From: CAZLBC01 sp964557575
Lineage (GTDB): Bacteria > Planctomycetota > Phycisphaerae > SM23-33
Direction of reading: 5' to 3'
Length of the DNA: 38,713 nucleotides
Assembly (NCBI GenBank): GCA_964557575.1
Contig: CAZLBC010000042.1
Coordinates: forward strand, 1 to 38,713
Made by a program: the position numbers and the translations under genes. Of this stretch, positions 32,164-38,713 are shown one piece after another (position 1 is the stretch's first letter; each line of letters starts with the position of its first letter). Below the pieces are notes generated by a model. The model searched no databases and was not told the origin of the DNA. It worked only from the letters and a program-made list of their open reading frames with translations.

Positions 32164-33170
32164 ACCCCGCCTCCCGTCTTCTTCTTGTTCTTGGCAAGAA
32201 AATACCCGCTGACGGCGTTGAGTATCAGCGTGAAGACCAGCAGGATCAGTGCCATGACGAACAGCGACGACCGGTGAACGGATCCCTCCGCGGTTTCGCC
32301 CATCTCACCGGCTATCACGGCCGTGATCGTGTGGATCTGCTCGGTGATGTTCCAGATCGGTTCGGGTATCTTTGCCGCGGTGCCGCAGGCCATGAGGACC
32401 AGCATCGTCTCGCCGATCGCCCGCATGATGCCGAGGATGACCCCGGCGATGATGCCGCTCTTCGCCGCGGGGATGGCGACGCCGAAGACCATTTCGGCCC
32501 GCGTGGCCCCGAGGGCGTACGATCCTTCCCGTATGTCCCGGCCGATGCTCGTCAGCGCGTCCTCAGAGACGCTGACGATCGTCGGCATGGCCATGAAGGC
32601 GAGTATGACGCCGCAGTTCAGGGCGTTGTCCCCGGCGGTAACGCCGAGCGTGTCCTGCATCCACGGTTTCACGATGAGGATGGCGAAGAACCCGAACGTG
32701 ACCGAGGGAATCGCGGCAAGCAGTTCGATAATCGGCTTGACGACCTGCCGGGCCGAGAACGGCACGATGTCGCTGAGGAACACGGCCACGAACACACTCA
32801 GCGGCACCGCGACGATGATGGCGATCGCGGTAACGTAGAGGCTGCCGAAGATGATCGCGAGCATACCGAAGACGCGGGCGGTGTTGTGTGCCGGGTACCA
32901 GGCCGTGGAGCCGAAAATCTCGCGTATTCCCTCCACGAGGCCCATCTCTTCGAAGAAGGGCATCGCCTTGAAGAGGATGTAGGCGAAGATGAGCAGCACG
33001 GCCGCGACGGCGGTGCAGGTGATCAGGAAGATCAGCGTCTGCGCGGCCACGTTCACCGCGTAGCCGACGAAGTTCTCCGCGGGAGTAAGCATGAGGGGCC
33101 GGTCGAATCCGACCGGCCCCTCGGCGTTACCAACCGGTTCCTGTGCTGCGTGAAAACCGGTGTTTTCCAT
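32160..33170 (-). CDS. pstC: Phosphate ABC transporter permease PstC
   Basis: The protein has 336 residues with six membrane helices after a short N-terminal tail. PstC motifs are present: IELLAAIPSVTFGFFAILIV, the loop EGSYALGATRAEMVFGVAIP, and RAIGETMLVLMACG. It forms the inner-membrane phosphate channel with PstA. It lies 15 bases after pstS and overlaps pstA by four bases. Confidence 0.93.
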   Translation of the reverse strand: MENTGFHAAQEPVGNAEGPVGFDRPLMLTPAENFVGYAVNVAAQTLIFLITCTAVAAVLLIFAYILFKAMPFFEEMGLVEGIREIFGSTAWYPAHNTARVFGMLAIIFGSLYVTAIAIIVAVPLSVFVAVFLSDIVPFSARQVVKPIIELLAAIPSVTFGFFAILIVKPWMQDTLGVTAGDNALNCGVILAFMAMPTIVSVSEDALTSIGRDIREGSYALGATRAEMVFGVAIPAAKSGIIAGVILGIMRAIGETMLVLMACGTAAKIPEPIWNITEQIHTITAVIAGEMGETAEGSVHRSSLFVMALILLVFTLILNAVSGYFLAKNKKKTGGGV

Positions 33171-33185
33171 TATGGGTTTCCTTGT

Positions 33186-34028
33186 TTAGTACTGGGTCAT
33201 CGGAACGAATCCCTGGTCGCTGACCACTTCCTGGCCGGTTTCGGTCAGGTGGAAGGTGACGAACTTATACGCCAGCGAGCCGACCCTGGGGAACCCGTTG
33301 GTGACCATGAACAGCGGCCGTGCGAGGGGGAAGTCGCCCTGGGCGATCGTCTTGGCCGTCGGCTTCACGCCGTCGAGGGCGATCGTCTTGGTCTCGTCGC
33401 TCAGGTAACCGAAGCCGATGTAGCCGATGGCGCCCTTTGTGGTCTTGACCTTGTCGCGGGCCTCGGAGTTGGACTTCACGTAGCTGACGTTCTTGCCCAT
33501 CTTGTCTTCGCCTATGATCTTGTCGCTGAAGACGCCGTAGGTGCCGGACGAGGTGTCGCGGCTGATGACCACGATCTCCATGTCGGGACCGCCCAGTTGT
33601 TTCCAGTTCGAGATGTCGCCCGTGTAGATCTTCTTGACCTGCTCGCCGGTGAGCTTGTCGACGGGGTTCGACGGATGGATCACCACGGAGACGCCGTCCA
33701 TCGCGACGGTATGTATCACCGGGCTCACGCCGTTCTCGACGGCCTTCTTGAATTCCTTGGCCTTCATCATGCGGCTCATGCAGGCAACGTGGCATTTGCC
33801 GTCGATCATGGCCGCGGCGCCGTCGCCGCTGCCGGTCATGGACACGGAGATGTCCAGGGCGGCGTTACTCTGCATCATGACCTTGGCGAAACCCTTGGCG
33901 ATCGGTCCTACCGTGGTGGAGCCTTCCAACTGCAGCTTGTTGTCGTCCGCCATGGCGGAGGATACCGCAACCATGCACACCATGATTGCCGCCGCAACGA
34001 CCAGATTCTCTGTGATTCTGCGCTTCAT
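33186..34028 (-). CDS. pstS: Phosphate-binding protein PstS
   Basis: The protein has 280 residues from the ATG at 34028, seven bases after AAGGAG. A signal peptide (about 1-26, ending SSAMAD) precedes the binding domain. Phosphate-contacting loops are LEGSTTVGPIAKGFA, MTGSGDGAAAMIDG and SRDTSSGTYGVF. It captures phosphate in the periplasm and hands it to PstC/PstA. It is the first gene of the pst operon and lies just downstream of the 11-bp repeats shared with phoB. Confidence 0.93.
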   Translation of the reverse strand: MKRRITENLVVAAAIMVCMVAVSSAMADDNKLQLEGSTTVGPIAKGFAKVMMQSNAALDISVSMTGSGDGAAAMIDGKCHVACMSRMMKAKEFKKAVENGVSPVIHTVAMDGVSVVIHPSNPVDKLTGEQVKKIYTGDISNWKQLGGPDMEIVVISRDTSSGTYGVFSDKIIGEDKMGKNVSYVKSNSEARDKVKTTKGAIGYIGFGYLSDETKTIALDGVKPTAKTIAQGDFPLARPLFMVTNGFPRVGSLAYKFVTFHLTETGQEVVSDQGFVPMTQY

Positions 34029-34100
34029 CTCAATCTCCTTTAACATTGGTACCGCACAATTTGCTCCGGTGCTTCAGCGTTCCACTCGAACGCAGGCGGC

Positions 34101-34161
34101 ATTATCGAACCCGGCGGCTAAGAACATATTCAGGGTGTATTAAGATTCGGCTAAATACAAT
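34101..34161 (-). promoter_or_regulatory. Pho-box array and -10 box of pstS
   Basis: On the plus strand four 11-base units start at 34118 (CTAAG), 34129 (TTCAG), 34140 (TTAAG) and 34151 (CTAAA), in exact 11-base phase. Toward pstS, GATAAT (34106-34101, minus strand) lies 11 bases beyond the nearest unit, the spacing known between PhoB sites and -10 boxes in other bacteria. No usual -35 box is present, as expected for a PhoB-activated promoter. The leader would be about 65 bases. Confidence 0.7.
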
Positions 34162-34196
34162 GTAGGCACTTGTGTTAGAAAATGATTCAGGAATTG

Positions 34197-34212
34197 TTAA
34201 GATGGCGCTAAG
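34197..34212. promoter_or_regulatory. Second Pho-box-like pair in the pstS-phoB gap
   Basis: TTAAG (34197-34201) and CTAAG (34208-34212) are 11 bases apart, the same pattern as the arrays at 34118 and 34234. It is probably part of a multi-site PhoB binding region serving the divergent promoters. Confidence 0.55.
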
Positions 34213-34233
34213 AACGCCCCCCTCGGGCTATTG

Positions 34234-34271
34234 TTAAGAAAATATTTACTGAAGGTTAAGTTTTCGCTAAA
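34234..34271. promoter_or_regulatory. Third Pho-box array, upstream of phoB
   Basis: Units start at 34234 (TTAAG), 34245 (TTTAC), 34256 (TTAAG) and 34267 (CTAAA), each 11 bases after the last. It lies just upstream of the predicted phoB promoter at 34287-34314, which suggests that PhoB also acts on its own gene. Confidence 0.65.
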
Positions 34272-34286
34272 GCTGTTTGAGCCTGC

Positions 34287-34314
34287 TTGAAGCCCCGTCA
34301 ACGGGGGGTACAAT
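34287..34314 (+). promoter_or_regulatory. Promoter of phoB, giving a near-leaderless transcript
   Basis: TTGAAG (34287-34292) and TACAAT (34309-34314) are 16 bases apart. The predicted start of transcription, about 34321, is within a few bases of the phoB ATG at 34324, and no ribosome-binding site precedes that ATG. The message may therefore be leaderless. Confidence 0.55.
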
Positions 34315-34323
34315 AGATTAAAG

Positions 34324-35028
34324 ATGGAAAACAAACGAATCATTATCGTCGAGGATGAAAAGGACATGGCGGACCTGATCGCCATGCACCTTCAGCGCGA
34401 ACACTACGTCGTGGAAAAGGCATACGACGGGGACGAGGCCCTCGGCACGATCACCGCCGACCCCCCCGACCTCGTCCTGCTCGACCTGATGCTCCCCTCG
34501 GTTCCCGGCACCGAGGTCATTTCCAGGATACGCAGCGATCCCCGAACCGCACGGGTACCGGTCATCATGCTGACCGCCAAGAGCGAGGAAAACGATATCG
34601 TCGTCGGTCTCCGTCTGGGGGCGGACGATTACGTCACCAAGCCGTTCAGCATGCCGGTGCTCATCGCCCGGGTGGCCGCCGTGCTGCGCAGGACGAAGGA
34701 AGCTGCTGCGGCGGGAACCGACACGCTCGCCGCCGGCCCCATCCACATCGACCTCTCCCGGCACGTCGCCACGGTCGACGGGAAGAGCGTTTCGCTCACG
34801 CCCACCGAGTTCGGCATCCTGACTGCACTGATGAGCGCCCGGGGGCGGGTGCTCACCCGGTACCAGATGATAGACAAGGTTATGGGGATTGACGCCGTGG
34901 TGACCGACCGGACGATCGACGTCCACCTGACGTCACTGCGCAAAAAGCTCGGCGACGCGCGGGGGTATATCAAGACGATCCGCGGCGTCGGCTACAGATT
35001 CCTGGAAGAACATGAGGAAGCGTCTTAG
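34324..35028 (+). CDS. phoB: PhoB-type response regulator
   Basis: The protein has 234 residues. The receiver domain has the acidic pair D11/E12, the phosphorylated D54 (LLDLMLP), T84 (MLTAKSE) and K106 (TKPFSMP). The OmpR/PhoB-type winged helix covers about 135-230 (LTPTEFGILTALMS, then DVHLTSLRKKLGDARGYIKT and GVGYRF). When phosphorylated by the PhoR-type kinase it should bind the 11-bp repeats upstream of pstS, phoB and the porin gene. It overlaps the kinase gene by 17 bases. Confidence 0.92.
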   Translation: MENKRIIIVEDEKDMADLIAMHLQREHYVVEKAYDGDEALGTITADPPDLVLLDLMLPSVPGTEVISRIRSDPRTARVPVIMLTAKSEENDIVVGLRLGADDYVTKPFSMPVLIARVAAVLRRTKEAAAAGTDTLAAGPIHIDLSRHVATVDGKSVSLTPTEFGILTALMSARGRVLTRYQMIDKVMGIDAVVTDRTIDVHLTSLRKKLGDARGYIKTIRGVGYRFLEEHEEAS

Positions 35029-36826
35029 TTTTTTCACATTACTGTTCCTCGGGAACATTTTCCTGGTCGGTGTCATCGTCGCCATCGTCGGCCTCGTCTC
35101 CCGGCACCGGCTCGACCGGGAGTACCAGCGGTCCAACGAGGCCCAGCAGCGGAATATCACCCGCATCGTCCAGAAACACTTCGAGAGCGTCTGGCCCCGG
35201 GAACCGGCTGCCGTCGACGAGACCTGCGGAACAATGGCCGCGGATTCCGCGTTCCGCATCACCGTGATCGCCGCCGACGGGCTGGTGCTGGGCGACAGCC
35301 ACCACGACCCCCGCGACATGGAGAATCACCGGACCCTCAACCGGCCGGAGATCCTGGCCGCCCTCGAGGGCTCTTTCGGCGACGACGTCAGGCGGAGCGA
35401 AACCCTGAACGTGATGTTTCGCTACTACGCGCTGCCGGTCCGCGCCGGCGACCGGGTCGTCGCCGTCGCCCGGGTCGCCCGGCAGATCAGGGACATCGCC
35501 GAGGGCAGCGGCCTGCTCCGCTCCGCCCTTATCTGGGGCAGCCTGCTGGCGGTACTGACCGCGGTGCTGCTGGCATTCATTCTGAGTTGGATATGGTACC
35601 TGCCGCTGCGCCACATCACCCGTTCCGCCCGCCAGATAGCCTCCGGCCAGCTCGACAAGCGGGTGGCGATCAGGGGCTCCTCGGAGGTCACCGAGCTGTC
35701 CAACGCCCTCAACGAGATGCGGCGGAGCCTCGCCGGCCAGATAGACACGATCGCCGAGCAGCGGGCGAATCTCGACACGGTCCTGAACAACCTCCACGAG
35801 GGCGTCATTGCCCTCGACGGCGAGGCCCGGATGGTTTTCGCCAACGAGGCCGCCGTCGGTCTCCTGAATATCGAGTCTCTGCATATACACGGCAAGCTCC
35901 TCCAGGACCACGTCCGCCTCGCCGACGCCATCGACGCGGTCAACCGGACCGTCGAGACCGGCAAGACCACCCACCGGCAGATCGCCGCGGACGTCGGCGG
36001 CCTGCGGGGGACCCTGGACCTGGCGTGCGTGCCCGTCTCCCTCCGCCAATCGGGCGGTATCACGGCGATCCTGGTCGTCCGCGACGTGACCGAGCAGGCC
36101 CGGATGGCGGAGATCAAGAGCGAGTTCGTCGCCAACGCCTCCCACGAGCTCAGGACGCCGCTGTCCACCATACGCGCCGCGGTCGACTCGCTGAAGTCGA
36201 CCGGGCCCTCAGACGCCCGGGCCTTCGAGAAGTTCGTCGATATCCTCGACCGCCACACCAGCCGCCTGGAGATGATGTCCAACGACCTGCTGGATCTGAA
36301 CATGGCGGAAAAGGCGTCGCGGCGCCTCGCGTCGAACACGGTGACCGCCGCGTCTCTCGGGCAGGGCATACGCGATCACTTCACCGACAAGGCCTTCGAA
36401 AGGGGCATCGAATTCCAGGTGCGGGTCGAGGGGGAGAAGATGCCGTTCCCTGTCGACGCGAAGCTGGTGCGCCTGATCCTCCAGAACCTCGTCGACAACG
36501 CCCTGAAGTTCACCTCGCGCGGCGGACGGGTCGCGTGCTCGATCGCCGCGTCTGAGGAACTGCTGACCATCAGCGTGACCGACACCGGCTGCGGCATATC
36601 GCCCGAGATGCAGGACCGGGTCTTCGAGCGCTTCTTCCAGGCCGAAAGCTCGCGCAGCGGCGATTCCGTCGTGCGTGGCACCGGCCTCGGCCTGGCCATC
36701 GTCAAGCACGCCGCCGAGCGGCTCGAGGCGGGTATCGACCTCAGCAGCACGCCCGGCGAAGGCACCACCTTCACCGTCCGCATCCCCCCGACCCAATTCC
36801 GCCAATTCCGGGGACACCATACTTAA
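35012..36826 (+). CDS. phoR: PhoR-type sensor histidine kinase
   Basis: The protein has 604 residues. Membrane helices at about 6-28 and 174-198 enclose an extracytoplasmic domain of about 145 residues, larger than in E. coli PhoR. Then follow HAMP (about 200-250), PAS (about 253-365, LHEGVIALDGEARMVFANEA), the phosphoacceptor H378 (SHELRTP) and the ATP-binding domain (NLVDNALKFTSRGG, DTGCGISPEM, GTGLGLAIVKHAAERL). It phosphorylates PhoB when phosphate is scarce. The last ten residues (QFRQFRGHHT) are partly encoded by the end of the mobile element starting at 36804, so the natural C-terminus has been replaced; the kinase core ends before this and should be intact. Confidence 0.92.
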   Translation: MRKRLSFFTLLFLGNIFLVGVIVAIVGLVSRHRLDREYQRSNEAQQRNITRIVQKHFESVWPREPAAVDETCGTMAADSAFRITVIAADGLVLGDSHHDPRDMENHRTLNRPEILAALEGSFGDDVRRSETLNVMFRYYALPVRAGDRVVAVARVARQIRDIAEGSGLLRSALIWGSLLAVLTAVLLAFILSWIWYLPLRHITRSARQIASGQLDKRVAIRGSSEVTELSNALNEMRRSLAGQIDTIAEQRANLDTVLNNLHEGVIALDGEARMVFANEAAVGLLNIESLHIHGKLLQDHVRLADAIDAVNRTVETGKTTHRQIAADVGGLRGTLDLACVPVSLRQSGGITAILVVRDVTEQARMAEIKSEFVANASHELRTPLSTIRAAVDSLKSTGPSDARAFEKFVDILDRHTSRLEMMSNDLLDLNMAEKASRRLASNTVTAASLGQGIRDHFTDKAFERGIEFQVRVEGEKMPFPVDAKLVRLILQNLVDNALKFTSRGGRVACSIAASEELLTISVTDTGCGISPEMQDRVFERFFQAESSRSGDSVVRGTGLGLAIVKHAAERLEAGIDLSSTPGEGTTFTVRIPPTQFRQFRGHHT

Positions 36827-37660
36827 CTATGTAAACTCCGTGGACGTTACAGCAAAGGGGACAAAAAATTCTCTCTCAACGCTGAATTTTGTTCGCACGG
36901 TGCATAAATTCTTGACCCGATATACACGATTGGTTAGCTTCCCCCGCATGGCACGAACAGCGAGAATAGTTGCACCGGGGTACCCGCACCATATAATCCA
37001 GCGCGGCAATCGGAACATGCAGACATTTTTCCGCGACGAGGATTACAAAGAATACCTTTCCCTGATCACACGGTGGTGTGGAAAATGCGGCAACCGCATC
37101 TGGGCCTACTGCCTGATGCCAAACCACGTGCACCTGATCGTCGTCCCGCAAAACGAAGACGGTCTCTGCCGAGGTGTCGGTGAGGCACACCGTCGTTATA
37201 CGCGCACGATCAATTTTCGCGAAGGGTGGCGCGGACATCTGTGGCAGGGGCGCTTTTCATCGTTCGTTATGGACGAGTTGTATTTGCTGACCGCCACCCG
37301 CTACATCGAGCGCAATCCCGTCAAGGCCGGCCTGGTTGATCGCGCGGAAGAATGGCCGTGGTCGAGTGCGGCGGGGCATGTTGAAGGTCGGGGCGACGCA
37401 GTGGCCGAGGGCGACTGGCTCGCCGAGCGCATTGCCGGCTGGGTGTGTTCATGGCAGGAGAAGTTACTTGAACCCGACGAAACCGAGACGGCGGTTGTCA
37501 TGCGCAACAATGAAAATAATGGCCGCCCTCTCGGCAGTAATGCTTTTGTCAAGCGCGTCGGCGACCTGATCGGCCGCGATCTGATGCCGAGGAAGCCCGG
37601 CCCGAAACCACGCGGTTCGGACAACGTCACCTGATAATCAGGTATGGTGTCCCCGGAATT
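36804..37660 (+). mobile_element. 857-bp REP-type transposase element
   Basis: Perfect 19-base inverted ends (36804-36822 and 37642-37660, AATTCCGGGGACACCATAC) enclose one transposase gene. Small palindromes lie next to the ends, for example CTGATAATCAG at 37631-37641. The left end overlaps the 3' end of phoR; the right end touches the ribosome-binding site of asnA (AAGGAA at 37661-37666). A small derivative with the same ends lies at 26769-27005. Confidence 0.85.
36948..37634 (+). CDS. REP-associated tyrosine transposase (Y1/IS200-like)
   Basis: The protein has 228 residues from the ATG at 36948 (MARTARIVAPGYPHHIIQRG, the usual family start). The metal-binding HUH motif is H60-V-H62 (CLMPNHVHLIV). 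The probable nucleophile is Y119 (ATRYIERNPVKAGLV). WRGHLWQGRFSSFVMDE is also typical. Such enzymes cut and move single-stranded DNA and act on palindromic repeats at the ends of their elements. Here the ends are the 19-base repeats at 36804 and 37642. It appears complete and potentially active. Confidence 0.9.
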   Translation: MARTARIVAPGYPHHIIQRGNRNMQTFFRDEDYKEYLSLITRWCGKCGNRIWAYCLMPNHVHLIVVPQNEDGLCRGVGEAHRRYTRTINFREGWRGHLWQGRFSSFVMDELYLLTATRYIERNPVKAGLVDRAEEWPWSSAAGHVEGRGDAVAEGDWLAERIAGWVCSWQEKLLEPDETETAVVMRNNENNGRPLGSNAFVKRVGDLIGRDLMPRKPGPKPRGSDNVT

Positions 37661-37672
37661 AAGGAACATCAA

Positions 37673-38713
37673 ATGCCCCGAGAACTGATCGTGCCCGCGG
37701 GCTACGCGCCGTTGCTCGGCCCGCGGGAAACAGAGAAGGCCATTCGGCTGATCAAGGAATTCTTCCAGGTGAACCTCGCCTGCGAACTCGACCTCGTCCG
37801 CGTCACCGCGCCGCTCTTCGTCCGCGCGGGCACCGGCGTCAACGACGACCTCAACGGTACCGAGAAGCCCGTCTCCTTCACCATCAGCGACATCGACAAC
37901 GGGCGCGTCGAGATCGTCCAGTCGCTGGCGAAGTGGAAGCGCGCGGCCCTCGCCGACCTCGGGTTCGCACCCGGCGAGGGGCTCTACACCGACATGAACG
38001 CCCTCCGTCCCGACGAGCATCTCGGCAACATCCACTCCGTCTACGTCGACCAGTGGGACTGGGAGCGGGTCATCAGCCCCGATGAGCGGAACCTCGCCTT
38101 CCTCAAAAAGATCGTCGCGAGGATATACGACGTTATCCGCCGCACCGAGAAGTACATCTGCCACGAGTACGCGGCCCTCACCCCCGCGCTGCCCGGGGAG
38201 ATCGTCTTCATGCACGCCGAGGAGATGGCCGGGCGGTGGCCGGACCGCTGCCCGCGGGACCGCGAACTGGCGGCCTGCCGCGAGCACGGCGCCGTCTTCG
38301 TCATCGGCATCGGCGGCGCGCTGCCCGGCGGCGCGCCCCACGACGGCCGGGCGCCCGACTACGACGACTGGTCCACCCCCTGCGGCGAGGGCCGGCAGGG
38401 GCTCAACGGCGACATCATCGTCCACAATCCCGTATTTGACACGGCCTTCGAGCTGTCGTCGATGGGGATCCGCGTCGACCGGGAGGCCCTCCTCCGCCAG
38501 CTCGAAATCCAGGGCCTCGAACAGCGGAAGGATCTCCCGTTCCACCGGCGCCTCCTGAATGGCGAGTTGCCCCTCTCGATCGGCGGCGGCATCGGCCAGT
38601 CGCGGCTCTGCATGCTCTACCTCCGGAAGGCGCACATCGGGGAGATCCAGGCCGGCGTCTGGCCGGCGGAGATGGCCGCGGCGTGCGCGGCTAACGGCAT
38701 CCCGCTCCTGTAA
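37673..38713 (+). CDS. asnA: Aspartate-ammonia ligase (asparagine synthetase A)
   Basis: The protein has 346 residues, slightly longer than the E. coli enzyme (330). Characteristic segments are APLFVRAGTGVNDDLNG, EIVQSLAKWKRAALADLGF, GLYTDMNALRPDE, HSVYVDQWDWERVI and GGGIGQSRLCMLYLRKAHIGE. The fold is that of class II aminoacyl-tRNA synthetases. It makes asparagine from aspartate, ammonia and ATP in the cytoplasm. AAGGAA at 37661-37666 is its ribosome site and directly touches the mobile element, so its original promoter has been displaced or lies within the element. The stop codon is the last three bases of the window. Confidence 0.95.
   Translation: MPRELIVPAGYAPLLGPRETEKAIRLIKEFFQVNLACELDLVRVTAPLFVRAGTGVNDDLNGTEKPVSFTISDIDNGRVEIVQSLAKWKRAALADLGFAPGEGLYTDMNALRPDEHLGNIHSVYVDQWDWERVISPDERNLAFLKKIVARIYDVIRRTEKYICHEYAALTPALPGEIVFMHAEEMAGRWPDRCPRDRELAACREHGAVFVIGIGGALPGGAPHDGRAPDYDDWSTPCGEGRQGLNGDIIVHNPVFDTAFELSSMGIRVDREALLRQLEIQGLEQRKDLPFHRRLLNGELPLSIGGGIGQSRLCMLYLRKAHIGEIQAGVWPAEMAAACAANGIPLL

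Noticed and set aside
32274..34043. Long open frame of 589 codons on the plus strand
   Set aside because: It is antisense to pstC and pstS and is rich in His, Asp and Arg as shadow frames usually are.

Overview
The window is 38.7 kb of GC-rich, densely coded bacterial DNA. A methyltransferase / PQQ-type beta-propeller fusion, several lipoproteins of a style common in planctomycetes, a CHASE2 adenylate cyclase and a porin point to a Gram-negative-type member of the Planctomycetota or a close relative in the PVC group. That assignment is inference; no rRNA is present. There is one tRNA (Thr-CGT) and no CRISPR array or prophage.

Layout. 1-5.1 kb: a large secreted propeller protein flanked by two inverted copies of a 167-bp palindromic element, a decayed gene, and a ParD/RelE-type toxin-antitoxin pair with a promoter embedded in a palindrome. 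5.1-13.3 kb: xerD-like recombinase, a polytopic membrane protein, tilS, an MlaE-type permease, an Mpo1-like protein, a LacI regulator, serS and tRNA-Thr. 13.3-17.7 kb: an ECF sigma factor with a very long membrane anti-sigma protein, a lipoprotein, a stand-alone Clp N-domain protein and a small acidic membrane protein. 17.7-25.4 kb: a metallo-beta-lactamase-fold gene cut off by a palindromic element, a CHASE2 class III cyclase, and an operon of polyol/alcohol dehydrogenase, etfB, etfA and a GlcD-like FAD dehydrogenase, which looks like a hydroxyacid-oxidising module passing electrons to ETF. 25.4-27.1 kb: another palindromic element, a lipoprotein and a small non-autonomous transposable element. 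27.1-36.8 kb: a complete phosphate-starvation locus, porin-phoU-pstB-pstA-pstC-pstS on the minus strand diverging from phoB-phoR on the plus strand. 36.8-38.7 kb: an 857-bp REP-type tyrosine-transposase element inserted between phoR and asnA.

Two layers not explained by genes stand out. First, a family of about 160-167-bp whole-length imperfect palindromes (1-50, 3792-3958, 8100-8258, 17721-17887, 25570-25730, fragment 4433-4491). They have different terminal inverted repeats but the same plan: a central hairpin whose stem sequence differs from copy to copy while remaining paired, and a shared right-arm core containing TCCTTG. They sit directly against gene starts and ends and often supply a stop or start codon. 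Second, tandem 11-bp repeats (TTAAG/CTAAA phased at 11 bp) lie upstream of pstS/phoB and also upstream of the porin gene. These are the likely PhoB sites and imply that the porin is a phosphate-starvation porin. Other oddities are PstA with an extra segment of about 270 residues and a carbohydrate-binding-like module spliced into the propeller protein.
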